Source: Papilionanthe hookeriana x Papilionanthe teres (taxonomy: Eukaryota > Streptophyta > Magnoliopsida > Asparagales > Orchidaceae). From it: a stretch of 64,000 nucleotides of DNA. Location of the stretch: NCBI GenBank assembly GCA_022702705.1, contig CM040428.1, forward strand, positions 98,467,805 to 98,531,804, read 5' to 3'. Positions within the stretch are counted from its first letter, which is position 1; every line of letters starts with the position of its first letter. The notes under the pieces were generated by a model. That model made no database searches. It had not been told where the DNA came from and was given only the letters and a program-made list of their open reading frames with translations. The position numbers and the translations under genes were made by a program. This document shows positions 47,873-60,906 of this stretch, one piece after another.

Positions 47873-49380
47873 ATGCGTAGTGCTGGATCTGAAGGATTAC
47901 TACCTTTTGATTCTAAATTAGAAAGAACAATTAAATGAATTAAAAAAGGAAAAAAAATTCAAAACATCAAGAAATGGCTAACTTACATAAAAATAATTAA
48001 AATCTAATTGAAATTAATGAACAAAATATTTATAAACCATTAAGGGAATATGAAAACCCTTATTCAAATGCCAATTGTAGATGTTAATTCTTTTGAGCTT
48101 AAATCTTATATTATTCAAATGATTCAAAATAATCAATTTGGAGGAACACTTAATGAGGATCCAAATTTACACCTTGCTAGTATTTTAGAACTTTGTGCTA
48201 CCTTTAAATATAGTAATGTTTCTGATGATGTTATTAGGCTTAGACTCTTTCCTTTTTCCTTAAAAGATTAAGCAAAGACGTGTCTTAATTCATTAGCAAC
48301 TTGTTCTATTAAAACATGGGCAGATATGGCACAAAAATTCCTTGCTAAATATTTTCCTCCTTCTAAAACTGCTAAATTGAGAAATGATATTACTTCATTT
48401 ACGCAATTTGATTGAGAAATAATTTATGAAGCTTGGGAAAGATTTAAAGATTTATTAAGAAAATTTCCTCATCATGCTTTGCTAGATTGGTTAATTATTC
48501 GAACATTTTATAATGAACTTATTGGATCACTTAGATCTATTATTGATGCTGCTGCTGGTGGTTCTTTAATGGCTAAGACATTTGAAGAAGCCTACACCTT
48601 AATTGAAGAAATGACTAATAATAATTTTCAATGGCCTTCTGAAAGGGTTAATCCTAAAGGAATGACCAGTATCCAAGATAATGAAGCCTTTTCTATTTTA
48701 GCTTCACAAGTGGTTGCGATATCTAATAAATTAGATAATTTTGCTATTAACATATCGCATGTAAGTAATGATAATTCTGCAAATTCTGATGATTCTCAAA
48801 CAATGGAACTTTGTAAGCTATTGCTAGTAAAACTAATAACTCTTATTCTAATTATTATAATCCTGGTTGGAAAAATCATCCTAATTTTAATTGGAGTAAT
48901 GAACATTAATAATGGAATAATAATCAAGTTAATCCAAATTGGAACAATCAAAGAAATTCAAACTATAGACCAACTTACCCTCCTAGTTATAACAATCAGC
49001 AGAAAAAGTTATCTATAGAAGAATTGATCTTGCAACTAAGAGATCAGCTACAAACTCAAAACACTACTATTCATAATATTGAGAATTAGATGGGTCAAAT
49101 CGTTAATTTCATTTATTACATACGTCGTGGAACACTACCTAGCAATGTCGAAATTAATCCTAAAGAATCTGTAAAAGAACATGAACAAGCAAAAGCTGTA
49201 CAACTCAAAAGTGGAAAGGAATTAAAAGAGAAAACACGGAATGAGATTGAAGAAGAGAAAGAAGTTGAATAGATTGAAAAACCTAAAGATACCTTTTCTC
49301 CAAGTAAAGATTAGTTTGTAGTACTTATTGAGGTGGAAGTTGAAAGACCACCACCACCTTTTCCTCAAAGACTAAAACAA
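47873..49380 (+). pseudogene. Athila gag of element H
   Basis: Begins at ATG 47873 with the N-terminal segment also seen in A, then MANLHKNN at 47,974, which is quickly followed by a stop. Core motifs lie in separate open pieces: the SFELKSYIIQMIQNN block and LCATFKYSNV (48,050-48,271), and RSIIDAAAGGSLMAKTFEEAY (48,479-49,018). The charged tail is at 49,090-49,272. Stops and frame changes occur near 47,998, 48,040, 48,270, 48,413 and 49,088. The protein-level order matches A and B. Confidence 0.85.
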
Positions 49381-50040
49381 CAGAAGCTTGACCATCAACT
49401 TTCTAAATTCATTAAAATTTTTAAGAAACTTACCATCAACATTCCTTATGCTGAAGCTTTGGAGGAAATGCCAAGCTATGCAAAATTTATGAAGGATATT
49501 TTATGCAAGAAGGGAAAATTTGAAGCTTATGAAACTGTTGCATTAAGTGAAGAATGTAGTGCAATAATTCAGAAGAAATTACCTCAGAAACTTAAAGATC
49601 CTGGAAGTTTCACTATACCATGTGCTATTAGAGAATAATTCTATGGAAAAGCCTTATGTGATTTAAGAGCTAGTATTAATCTCATGCCATTTTCAATCCT
49701 TTGAAGGTTAGATTTAGGAGATATTTCTCCTACCACTGTAACTCTTCAGTTAGCTTATTGATCGATCATTTATCCCAAAGGAGTTATAGAGGATGTTCTT
49801 GTTAAGGTAAATAAATTTATCTTCCTTGCGCATTTATTATTCTAGATATGGAAGAAGATAAGGAAATACCTATCATTTTAGGGAGACCTTTTCTAGCTAC
49901 CGACGAGCTATGATTGATGTGCAAAAAGGAAAATTAACCATGAGAGTTAACGAATAAGAGATAACATTTAATGTTCTGAAATCAATGAGGTATCCTGATA
50001 ATGAAAAATGCTATCAGATGGCTATTTTTTATTATATGAT
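49381..50040 (+). pseudogene. Athila protease region of element H
   Basis: Open from 49,333 to 49,638 and broken afterwards. The active-site segment reads LCDLRASINLMP; the Gly of the usual DLGAS is Arg here. The second conserved segment (ILGRPFLA) is readable near 49,880 in another frame. Non-functional. Confidence 0.82.
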
Positions 50041-51834
50041 TGAAAAGCATTATCAAGAAAAATGTAAGGTCAATTTTGATGATAAAGATAAATAATCTAT
50101 GTTATATAATGAGTCATTAAATGAAGAAATTGAAAAATTAAATGAAGAAAATTTATCTTGAGAAACTCATTATATTCATGAAAACTGGGAAATTTTATAC
50201 ACAACTAAAAATGATATATTTTTACCCTCAATTGAAAAAGCACCTGAACTGAAATTAAAAATGTTACCTGTACATTTAAAGTATGCATTTCATGGAAATT
50301 CATTAACTTTACCTGTAATTATATCATCATAATTAAGCAAAGTTTAAAAAGAAAAACTAATAGGAGTTCTGAAGAATTATAAGAAAGCTTTTGGTTGGAA
50401 TATAACAAATATAAAAGGAATAAGCCCTTCAATCTGTATGCATAGGATTTTAATGGAAGAAAATTATAAACCCACTATTGAACCCCAAAGAAGACTAAAC
50501 CAAATTATGAAAGAGGTTCTTAAGAATGAGATTTTGAAATGGTTAGATGCTGGAATTTTTATCCTATTTCGGATAGCCAATAGGTATGTTCTATTCATTG
50601 TGTTCCGAAGAAAGGAGGAGTAACTGTCATTGTTAATGATAAAAATGAATTAATCCCAACTAGACAAGTTACTGGTTGGCGAATTTGCATTGACTATCGA
50701 AAATTAAATAACGCCACTAGAAAGGATCATTTTCCTTTGCCTTTCTTGGATCAAATCTTGGATAAACTAGTTGGACACTCATATTTTTGTTTTCTAGATA
50801 GATATTCTGGTTATCATCAATTACATGATGCTCATGAGGATGAAGAGAAGACAACATTTACAAGTCCTTATAGAACATTTGCCTTTAGAAGAATGCCTTT
50901 CAGTTTATGCAATGCACCTGCAACTTTTCAAAGATGTATGATGTCAATATTCTGTGATTTAATCGATAAAGGAATTGATGTATTTATGGATGATTTTTCA
51001 ATATTTGGAACTTCTTTTGAATCTTGCTTGGAAAATATAACGAAAGTTTTGAAGAGATGTGAAGAAACAAATTTAGTTCTAAACTGGGGAAAATGTCAAT
51101 TTATGGTCACAGAAGGAACTGTACTTGGACATAAAGTTTCACAAATAGGGATGGATGTTGATCAGGCAAAAGTGAAAATTTTTGCTGAACTTCAACCACC
51201 TAATACCGTTACTGAAGTGAGAAGTTTTCTGGGTCATGCTGGATTTTATAGGAGATATATAAAGGATTTTTCTAAAATTGCTAAATCTCTTTGCCATTTA
51301 TTAGAAAAAGATGCTAAATTTGAATTTAATGAATATTGTCTGAATGCATTCAATATTCTAAAAGAAAAATTAATCACTACACTTGTCATTATTGCACCTG
51401 ATTGGAATAAGCCTTTTGAATTAATGTGTGATGCAAGTGATTATGCAATTGGAGCTATATTAGGACAAAAATATGAGAAAATTTTCAAAGTTATGTATTA
51501 TGCTAGCAAAGCTTTAAATGAAACTCAAATAAATTTCACTACTACTGAAAAAGAGCTGCTAGCAATAGTATATGCCTTTGATAAATTTATACCATATCTT
51601 CATGGAACAAATTGTATCATACATACTGATCATTCTGTAATTAAGTATTTAATATCTAATAAAAATGCTAAACCTAGATTGATCAGATGGTTTTTACCTT
51701 TACAAGACTTTGACTTTGAAATCGTAAATAGAAAAGGAACTGACAACCAAATTGCTGATCATTTATCAAGAATTAAAAATAATAAAGTAAAGATTTATGA
51801 AGAAAATATAAATAAGAAATTTCCTGATGAATAG
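50041..51834 (+). pseudogene. Athila reverse transcriptase and RNase H of element H (open 3' two-thirds)
   Basis: The 5' part to about 50,730 has stops. From 50,737 to 51,834 a single frame of 365 codons is open. It holds the RT palm with FLDRYSGYHQL (first Asp), FRRMPFSLCNAPATFQR and the intact catalytic box FMDDFS. The thumb (FLGHAGFYRRYIKDF) follows, then RNase H with MCDASDYAIG, TEKELLAIVYAFDKF, HTDHSVIKYL and NQIADHLSRI. Unlike A, all catalytic residues are kept in this segment, though the polyprotein as a whole is broken. Similarity to A is high throughout. Confidence 0.88.
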
Positions 51835-52158
51835 TTATATGTCATTCAAGGATTACAAATGCCCTGGTATGCTGATATAGTTAACTATTTCGTTAGCAAT
51901 ATTTTACCTTATGGGTTGAATAACAAATATATTAAGAAATTCAAGAATGATTGTAAATCATATATTTGGGAAGATCCTCATTTATTTAAAATAAGAAGAG
52001 ATTTTGTGATTCGAAGATTGTACCATATGAAGAAACATTTGCAATAATTCAAAAATGTCACGATTCTGAATTTGGAGGACACTTTGGAGTAGATAAAACT
52101 ACATTTAAAATTTTAAATTCTATATTTTTTTGGCCTACCTTATCTAAAGATGTTGGAC
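51835..52158 (+). pseudogene. Athila integrase N-terminus of H, interrupted
   Basis: The linker and zinc-binding N-terminus: MPWYADIVNYFV at 51,859, the EDPHLFK region, and then the His-containing GGHFGVDKT segment in another frame. Coding is cut at GATGTTGGAC (52,158), where solo LTR 2 begins. It resumes at 59,434. Confidence 0.82.
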
Positions 52159-54319
52159 TGTCGGCATATTTTTTAGGTTGAATGTTGTATTTTAAAAAAG
52201 GGGTCGCCTACAGAAATTGTCGGTGAATTTTAGATTTTAAATTTAATTTAAATATGTATTTAAATTGGAAAGTAGAATTTTACTTTGAAAATAATTTTTA
52301 AATTTGAAGATTTTAAGATATGAAATCAAACCGATCTTACATCCCAAATAGTTTATATAAACGAGCACCGCATCACAAACCGTGTATCTATCCCGAAGAA
52401 TAGACACACTGCTTGATGATGGGGCTCGATTAAATAAACTAAAAGATTTATGACATGTGTTTGGTCTACGAACCAATTTTATAAGCCGACAAGTTCCCCT
52501 GCTTAATATAAAAGAATTAGGTAGGGTTTATATTACCTGGGTTCTTAAAGTTCCCTATAAGGGCAAGCCCCTATAGTTAATTACATCTTAAATGATGAGA
52601 ATCATTTAAGAAAACTCTCGATAATGATCATTGGTTTTGCTCTCAAGAATTTCAAAGTTTAAGATTTTCAAAGGATTGAAATTTGGAAATTTCAATAGGG
52701 ATTAGCTCAAATTTGGAACAGTTTATTTCAAGAGTCCAAAGGAAGAGAAGTAGGAGAAGCTGAGGATCCAAGAAGAATCTTGGCAACTTCCCAAACTATC
52801 CTATTATTTGGTTTGAATTTGAGAATATCATTTAATTTTTTAATTCTGCCCATTTTATTTATTTAGGTCTTATATTTGTATGATATAATCACACAAATAG
52901 CCTCGAAGATGTGAGGGTTTATGTCGTATAAAATGACTACCTTGGAGTCCTAAGACCGGTTAGGGCTTAATTTACATGACATGATCATGCAAATGCCTAA
53001 CGAAGAGTTGAGGATTTATGTTGCACTAGGTAAACTACCTCGAAGTCCTATGGCTTGGTTATTTAATTCTAAGGAAGTTTTGCAGAAGTAGATCCGAGTT
53101 TTGCCGATGATGATGGCCGAGCTGCCCACCATGCTCCGAGCTCTCTGTTGTTGTAGATGTTTAGTTTTAGAAGTCATAAATAGGAGATGAGAGAAGTGTT
53201 TTGGTTTAGAGAAAATCTTAAAATCCAAGTGTTTTTAAAATTTAATTAAAACAAACCCTAAAGTTGTTTAAACAGAACCGATTAAGATCCCACGGTTCCG
53301 TCATCCCGGCACCGTTATTTTCATCGAATTCACTTAGTCCAGATGAATTTTCTAAACTCAACTGAATGAGTTCCACACTTTCATTTAGACCGTGGGAAAT
53401 CCCGTTAGCAACACGTGGGTTACATCATCCGAGGTATTCCAGATCATTCAACGAGACGTTTTAATTTAATTGTGATTGTAGTTTTATTGTTCTATTTGTG
53501 ATTAAATTTTAAGTTGTTTTATATTTTGAAATGTTGTGGCGGTGAATTTTATCTTGCAATGACTTTTAATTTAGTTTTGGTTTCAGTTTAGGGACTATCC
53601 TAAAGGTTTTGGTTTTCATGCAACAGTTTTGTTTATCATGCAAGAAAAAGTAAAGTACAGTGCATGTAAGTAAATTACAATAAAATAAAAGCGTACCTGA
53701 TGGGTCTTCCCGTCATCCCAAGCTGCACTTGAAACACATGTTAAGGCATTTGAATATTTTGCAAGAAATACCTAGGTAAAGCTAAGGGAAAGGGTTTTGG
53801 TTGTCTACCAAGTTCCTAATCCTATAACTAGTCATCTCCTATGACGTCTAGGTTCTTGGTTTGGTTTAAGGATGATTTTCTTCATCAAAGAACAACTAGA
53901 TTCAATTGTTCTTCTAAAACATCCCGTTATATTGAGGAAGTGCTTAAAACGAGTCCTAAACATCTTTTCAATATTTCTGCGATTTTTTTGAGTCCAAGTA
54001 AATTTAGTTGCACAGGTGAATTAATTATCCAGGGGTTTAAGTTTTGTTTCCTTGCTCAGTGAACTAGGACATTTGAATATCCTATAAGTGAAGTAACACT
54101 TCACTTGATACTTCATTTAAGAGTTATAATAATAAGAGCTTTAAGAGGGCAAATCAACTTATTAAGTATTTTAATGATTTAAACTTAATGATTTAATTTT
54201 ATATTTGACTTAATTATAAAAAAATAATTTAAGTTTGGAATAGTGTTCAAGTCATTCTTTTTTTAAGTTTACTTTAAGTGTTTGGTTTAACTCTTAATGA
54301 TTTCATTTAGGTGTGTTGT

Positions 54320-54520
54320 TAAATGATTTTAATTCAATTTAATTTTAATTTAATTTAAGTTTAATTTAATTTAATTTAATTTAATTTGATTTGATTTAAT
54401 TTAATTTAATTTAATTTAATTTGATTTAATTTAATTTTAATTTAATTTAATTTAATTTAATTTAATTTAAATTTTTGATTTAATTTAATTTTAAATTTTA
54501 ATTTAATTTAATTTAACATT
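54320..54520. repeat. (TTAAA)n array in solo LTR 2
   Basis: TTTAA pentanucleotides with TTTGA variants. Confidence 0.92.
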
Positions 54521-57057
54521 TTAAATTTTAAGTTAGGATTATCCTTTTAGTTAAGAATTAAATATTATTGAAGTGATTAATTTAGGGATTCATAAAGTAA
54601 AGAATGAATATTCTCTTAATAATATTCCTACTTTAATAATTCCAATTTCTACTATTCTTCCAAAAATTCAATTAATTAATTAATTAAAGTTTTATTTTAA
54701 TTATATTTGAAATGGTTAGTAGGTTTCTACCCTCAATCATTTAAGTTTCAATCATCCAAAATCAGTTTAAAATCAAATATTTTATCCTCCCCTTTTTGAT
54801 TAATCCTAAAATTTTAATTAAGGGTTGAAATTTTTAATTACCCTTTTGCCCTTCAAGCTTAATAATTCTATAACTCACTAAACTAAGCTCAAATGAACTT
54901 GAAATTTTTATGTAACCTCACTCACATGTCAATTAAGACATTAGAGGAGAAAAATGTGATTTTTCTATATTTAATTTATTTATGTAATTATTTTTAATAG
55001 AAAATAGGGGTTTTCAAGGAAAATTCAATAACATGACCAAGGAAATGTTTCTGTCCTTAAGAAAATTATGGGATGTTCCTAATGAATAGATGACCATTTG
55101 GGCTAATTTTGGTGATTTTTTGAATTATATATTATTTATTAGAATTATTTTGAATTTTGGAGTGTTAATTAATTTAAAAATAAAATAAAAGTTGAAAAAT
55201 GGATTTTATATTTTTCAAAAATCTCTCTAACCTCATGGAAATCAGAGAACCAAATATTATATTTTTCTAATTTTTCTTTGATTTATTAGAATTATTGTAG
55301 TGGAAATGTTAAAGAAAATCATTTTTTTAATTCAAAAATTTTTTTAAGCCTTTAAAATTCAATATCATACCCTAGAGACTTAGGAAAAATATTTGGTTTT
55401 TTCCTAGGTGATTAGAATTCAAAATGTGACATTTCGGTGATTTTTAATATTTTTATGATTTTTATTATTTTTTAATTATTAAAAATATTAAAATAATGAT
55501 AAAAATCAATTTTTTTTAGAAAATTACAATTTTAATTTTCCTAAATTCCTCTGATATCAGAGAAGCCCCAAAACCATTTTTGTGAATTTTGGAAAAGTAT
55601 TTTGTGAGTTATGAATTTTTAAAGTCTAATTTTGGTTATGTGACTTAATTAATCCATTTGATGGTGCTAATCAAATCCAATTGACTTCAAATTTTTATTG
55701 GGGATTCTTCTAACCCTAGAGAATAATGAAGAATTGTTTCAAGTCAATTTGATGTGTAGTTAACCCTAATTAATTAAAATTCAATTTTGAGTGTTAACGC
55801 TAATTAGGGTTATTCCAAGTGAATTAATTCAAAATCTATCTTTCCTGGGGTCCTCTGGTCCTAAGGAACTTCACCAAATTTTTCTAGATTTTATTTCTCA
55901 ATATGCTAATTATTGGAATTAAAATACTCAAAACAGTAACATGGAATTGGAAAATCAATAACCCCTCACAGAGATGGCCTCTGACCTTGGAAAATTCAAG
56001 GAATGTTTCCAAATTCAGAGGCTTCAAAAGCCCTATGGTCTCATGTCATGGTGAATTGTCTATGCAAATGAAGAATTAAGATATCATAGAGAGCAAATAA
56101 ATCATTAAAAATAAAAAACTTGATGAAATGACTTGATTTCTTTTCCACATTATTCTCCTCTGTTCACTAAGTAAGCGGGTATTTTTCTTTTATTTTTAGG
56201 ATTTTTCTACACAAAGTTATGAATTTTTAAAATTTCTGGTATTTAATAAATTCAAAAACTACCTAATTATCTACTTAACCCAGTCAGCGCCAGCGCATCG
56301 TTAGTCTCCCCGAACGGCCACGCGTCGTCTCCTGGTTCGGCGCCGCCTCCTGAGTCAGCTGCCATGGGGCCTGCGGTTCACGTACCATCTCCCGGTCCGA
56401 CGCCATCTGAGTTGTCCATCCAATACACATGCGAATGGACGACATCCATTCATCGTCCCCGATCGACCTCACCCGAGAGCCGTCTACACTAAAACCCTAA
56501 GATCTCACTCGATTCTCAATGGATTTTCGTGTTCTAATGCTCCATGGATTCGTCTTGAAGAGAAGAACACATCTATATGGTTTATGTGCCATGAAATTGA
56601 TCCAAACAAAATAGAGAATGTTCAAAATCTTGGGAAGAAGAGAGAGCTCATACTTTTGCTCAGAGAAGTGTGGCTTCGATCTGAGAGTTGTGTCACCTTC
56701 GATTGAGTCCAAGTAAGCTCCAGATGAAGTCTCTGGCCCTGGGGAGTTGTCTAGACTTGAATTCGACCAGACCTGATTCCAAAGCTTGGAGGCTAGAGTA
56801 AATGGGTGGCCTAGAGAGGGATCATCCACTAGGGAACTCCTTCTCTTGATCTTGTACAGGTGTGGGTGAGTTTAATTTGAGTTTGGTGGAGAATTGGAAA
56901 GTGTCCTGGTTTTGGGTGGAATTTTGGCTGAGAAATTGATAGGGCAAATTATCACTGGGGATCAATTGCTCTAAGTGTGGAGGATGGTCTGGAACAATTT
57001 TGGCAGAGTTTCTGTATGGTTTGGTGCAACTCTTCTCTTGGCCGAGAGGGGGTGGGG

Positions 57058-57065
57058 TTTAAATA
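57058..57065 (-). promoter_or_regulatory. TATA box of solo LTR 2
   Basis: TATTTAAA on the minus strand within the block shared with 28,855 and 40,989. Confidence 0.6.
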
Positions 57066-59433
57066 GGAGTGGCTGGAGGGCCTCCCAGGGGGGTTTGATA
57101 GCTTCGATCAGCTGCTTGGGTCAAGGGAAGAACAACCATGGCAGCCATTGGGCATGGGGCAGCTCAACAAGGGAGAATTTCAATGTTAGGCTCACATGGA
57201 GCTCTCAGCAATGGGGTTTTCCGGCGGCTGTGGTGGCTGGCCGGCCAGGCATGGGTTACCCTCAAGATCAGGGAGGTCAGGGGTTGAATTTGGTGAAGTC
57301 AATTGGGGTTTGACATGTGTAAAGGGCTTGATTTAAGTGGAATGGGGCAAGAGTGTATTTTGGCTAAGTTTGGTCAAATACATGGATTGGGCTAGGTGCA
57401 CCTCCCAAGGCTAATTTGAGTTGAAGAGAAAGTCATTTGGATCGGCTTGATTAGTGGGGTCAAGTCACAATCCAAGTACAATTAGGCTTAAGTATGGCTT
57501 AGGGGAATCATGGGAGTGGCTAATCACTTTAAGGGAATTTAGAAAGAGCCCCCTCCTTTTGCCTAAGATGGCATGGTGACATGGATGAAACTCACATGGC
57601 TTGCATGTGGCTTAAGGATGGCTTCATGGCTTACCTATGGCTTGCACATAACTTGGCTCACTTATATGAAAATGGATTTTGGCATTTTTGATGAATGTAT
57701 GAGAAGTTAGCATGAAGCTTGATTTAGAATAGTTTGATGTTTGATTGGAACTTTAGGGATGGTTTTAATTGAAGTCATGATGAAGAAGAGTGTCATATGG
57801 GCCTTAGAATAAATTTTGGGCTTTTGAATTTGATGTAAGTGGGCTTTTAAAAAGGTTTATGGAGATGGGCTTTTAAGTTTAAAAACAAATTGGTAAGTGG
57901 AAATTTTGTAAAGGATTGGGCTAAAGAAATGTTGGGTTTAGTTTAAGGATGTGTCATGAGTGATTTGGAATCAATTTGAAGTGATTTGGAATTGAATTGG
58001 GTTGAATTTGGGTTTCTTTGGTAGAGGGACCAAGGTGGGTTAAATTGGCTAACTTGGATCAAGATTGGGCTAAGGTTGAAATTGGTATAAAATTAATGTT
58101 GGGAAATGTTTATGGGAGTGTTACAAGGAGGTTTCAACTTTGATTGGGCTTTAGTTTTGGGATTTGGGCCCATTTGGGTTAGGTTTGGGTTTAGGTCAAT
58201 TTAAGGGATTTTTGTTTTGGGTTTGTTTTAGGTCTAGTTTAGGTCAAAATTTTGGGCAAATCAAGTTAGTGTTTTGTTTGTGGAGATGTTAAGGAAGATT
58301 TAGAAAAGGTTTGGGATTAATTGGAGTTGAATTGGGTTGGTTTGAGCTAAGTTTGGGTTATGGGTCAAAATTGGGCTTTAAGCTTAAAAATGAAATTGGA
58401 TTCAAATTTCAATCAAATTGGGCTTGGATTTAGTCTAGATTGATATTGGGGATATTGAATTGAAGTTTAGAATTGAATTGGACCAAAATTGAGGTCAATC
58501 GGAAAGGTTTGGTCTGACATTGGGTTCATTTGGGTTTGACTTTTGGGCAAATTGGGGGTTTTGGTAAAAGTGGGGTAGATTGGCAAAATTAGCCCATGGT
58601 GTAGTTAAACAAAATGAAATTGAGAATATTTGAGATTTTCTGGAATTTTATGGGAATTTTTGGAATTTTTGAATTTTTGGGTCAAGAGGGGCATTTTGGT
58701 AATTTGGAGGGTATTGGGGGTATTTTTGGAAATTTTGGTATTTTTGGCTGTAAATGATCAATTTGATTGGTGGGGAAATGTTCAACGTTGATTTTGGAAA
58801 AGTTTTGGGTGATTTGGAAATTTTGGTGGTTTTGGGTATTTTCAATGGCTTTTAGTAGGTTTGGTGGGTCCGGGGCCCCGGGGGTAAAAAATTGAAATTT
58901 TGGAAAAATGAAAATTGAGCAAGTGCGAGTGAAATGGAATCATTTTGGTTGAGCCATGAAGCCATATTAAGCCCATAGGAGCCATTAGAGGACTCATTTG
59001 AGGCATTCACTATGTTGTTCCTAACCCTCTTAGCCAGGGGCTTAGGGGTTAAGGACAATCCATGTGAATTACCTACATGAGTCAAGAGGTCAAGTTGGGT
59101 GAGAGTGTGGGTTTTAGGATTTGGAATGTGTGTGTGAGAGTGTAGTGTATGTGTAAGTCAGCCCTCACCATACCAGGCCACCCAAGGTGATCCTAAGGCC
59201 AAAGAGTCACATGAGGAACTCATCCTTTAAACCTCCACATTTGATCTCAACCCTCTAGGTGATTAGGGGTTTACAATCAAGCTTGTGGGGTTTGCAGGGT
59301 GTTAAGAAGTGGTTGAGTTTCTAAAGGGGTAGGTTCCATCTCTAGTCCTCTAAAATAGTCAAAGGAAAAGCCTAAGGCTAGATCCTAAGTACTAAAGAGA
59401 GAAGAGAATACCTCATCAAAAATGAGGTCAACA

Positions 59434-60285
59434 TGGACATTATGTGAAAACTTGTTATCAATGTCAAAGAATGGAAAAATATCCAGAAAAGATGAAATGA
59501 CTTTAAACTTTACATTAGAAATCAAAATTTTTAAAGAAAAAGATTTTTACAAGGTATGGAATGCCCAGGATAATTATCACAGATGGGGAAAGTCATTTTA
59601 GAAATATAAGAATTCAATCATTGCTGGAAAAATTTGAAATTAAACATAGAATTGCAACAACTTATCATCCTCAAACAAGTGGAATGACTGAAGTATCAAA
59701 CGGAGAAATTAAAAGAATATTAGAGAAGACTATTAATCCTAAAAGAACTGACTGGGTTGATAGACTTGATTCTGCATTTGGGCTTATAGAACATCTTATA
59801 AGACACGTATCAGAATGTCATCTTATTGGTTAATTTATGGTAAACATTTTCGCTTACCTGTTGAACTTGAACATAAAGCTTATTGGGCGATAAAGGAATT
59901 CAATTATAATTTGAATACTGCAGAATAAAAACAATTATTACAACTGAATGAAATGGAAGAGATAAGAAATGAGTCTTATGAAAATGCAAGGATTTATAAG
60001 GAAAGAATGAAGAAATTGCATGACAAAATGATTTCAAGGAAAACTTTCGAGCCTGGACAAGAAGTATTATTATTTAATGCTCGTTTAAAACTTTTTCTTG
60101 GAAAGTTACGATCTAAATGGATGGGACCATTTATATTTGAGAAAGTATACCCTTATGGAGTTGTGGATATTAAAGATTCTAAAACTAGAAAAGTATTTAA
60201 AGTTAACAGTTTAAAACTGAAGCCTTATATGGGAGAAATGAAATTAAATTACAAAGAGGCTTATGAGCTGAGTCTACCCGATTAA
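59434..60285 (+). pseudogene. Athila integrase core and C-terminus of H, with internal deletion
   Basis: Resumes after the solo LTR with the Cys-containing CYQCQRM of the zinc region. Compared with A, about 143 bp (A 5,081-5,223) are missing between two AAATTTTT-type repeats, which removes the first catalytic Asp and shifts the frame. The second Asp (ITDGESHF) and the Glu region (TEVSNGEIK) follow at 59,561-59,833. A frame break near 59,800 precedes the C-terminal part 59,953-60,285 with LRSKWMGPFIFEKVYPYG. Non-functional. Confidence 0.87.
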
Positions 60286-60303
60286 TTCAATTAATTAGGT
60301 TGG

Positions 60304-60350
60304 GCTGACGACGTTAAACCAAGCACTTTGTGGGAGGCAACCCATATTTA
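60304..60350 (+). other. conserved post-pol non-coding motif (element H)
   Basis: Contains ACGTTAAACCAAGC then CTTTGTGGGAGGCAACCC, just after the integrase stop, as in A and G. Confidence 0.78.
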
Positions 60351-60660
60351 TTAGTGTGAGTTAAATTATTGCTGTAAGGTTATGCCTTGGTCTTGACTAA
60401 ATTTGTATATAACTTCTGGAAATAGAAGACTAACAAGTCTGTATTGGCTTAAGCTAAACATTATCTTGAAGTATATAGAATTTGGATTTGGTCCACTCCA
60501 TGTCAAATGTGAGTAAAAAGGAGGTCATGTTAACCTTCGTTTGTGATTTAATTTTTTTGTAATTGTGTTTGTGTGTTGATCATATCCTTTAGTTAGACCT
60601 ATTTTTACGACCAAAACTTGCAAAATTTGACGATAGGCGAATCAGAGTCGATCGACGTTC
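60351..60660 (+). other. non-coding spacer of H after pol
   Basis: Colinear in reverse with about 3,936-4,254 of A. No coding frame. Confidence 0.7.
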
Positions 60661-60760
60661 CGGCGCCTAGGTGCCAAAAGTTGGCGCCTAAGCACCAGAA
60701 TGGCCTGCGTATTGATGATCCGGCGCCTAGGTGCCAGATTCCGGTGACTAAGCGCCACGG
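60661..60760. repeat. palindrome clusters before the small ORF of H
   Basis: Two clusters (60,661-60,700 and 60,721-60,760), each beginning CGGCGCCTAGGTGCC, are diverged copies of the GGCGCCTAGGCGCC palindrome. Counterpart of 3,861-3,935 in A. Confidence 0.85.
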
Positions 60761-60811
60761 TTACAGATCATGTAAAAACAAAAAAACTTATGTTTTTCAC
60801 ACGAAATCTCT

Positions 60812-60817
60812 TTATAT
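60812..60817 (+). promoter_or_regulatory. candidate internal TATA box (element H)
   Basis: CTCTTTATATATTGCC, identical to the site in A, 95 bp before the ATG of the small ORF. Confidence 0.35.
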
Positions 60818-60906
60818 ATTGCCTTATCTTCGTCCCCAATCCCCTAGAAACCTTAATTTTGACCAGAGCAATCCATTTTTGAGGAGTTAAGAAGAATTTG
60901 GAGGTA

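Larger units (their letters stand above)
52159..59433 (-). mobile_element. solo LTR 2 of the Tat family, 7.3 kb, inserted in H integrase
   Basis: On the minus strand it runs TGTTGACCTCATTTTTGATG to TATGCCGACA, flanked by TGGAC on both sides (52,154-52,158 and 59,434-59,438). After removal of the LTR and one TGGAC, the integrase sequence reads as in element A. The landmarks are the reverse of solo LTR 1: end block with CTTATAAAATTGG (about 52,470-52,500), (TTAAA)n at 54,330-54,520, GC-rich island at 56,285-56,480, donor-like GT at 56,653, TATA at 57,058-57,065, and the C-rich start part (here G-rich). No coding region or second LTR start inside. Confidence 0.92.

Noticed and set aside
56975..57313. 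112-codon plus-strand ORF in solo LTR 2 (related antisense frame at 28,510-28,818)
   Set aside because: Antisense to the LTR; the frames are not kept between copies.
60618..60890. 90-codon ORF with a counterpart at 3,725-3,976
   Set aside because: Has no ATG start, runs through the palindrome clusters, and shows indels between copies; probably conserved leader DNA.
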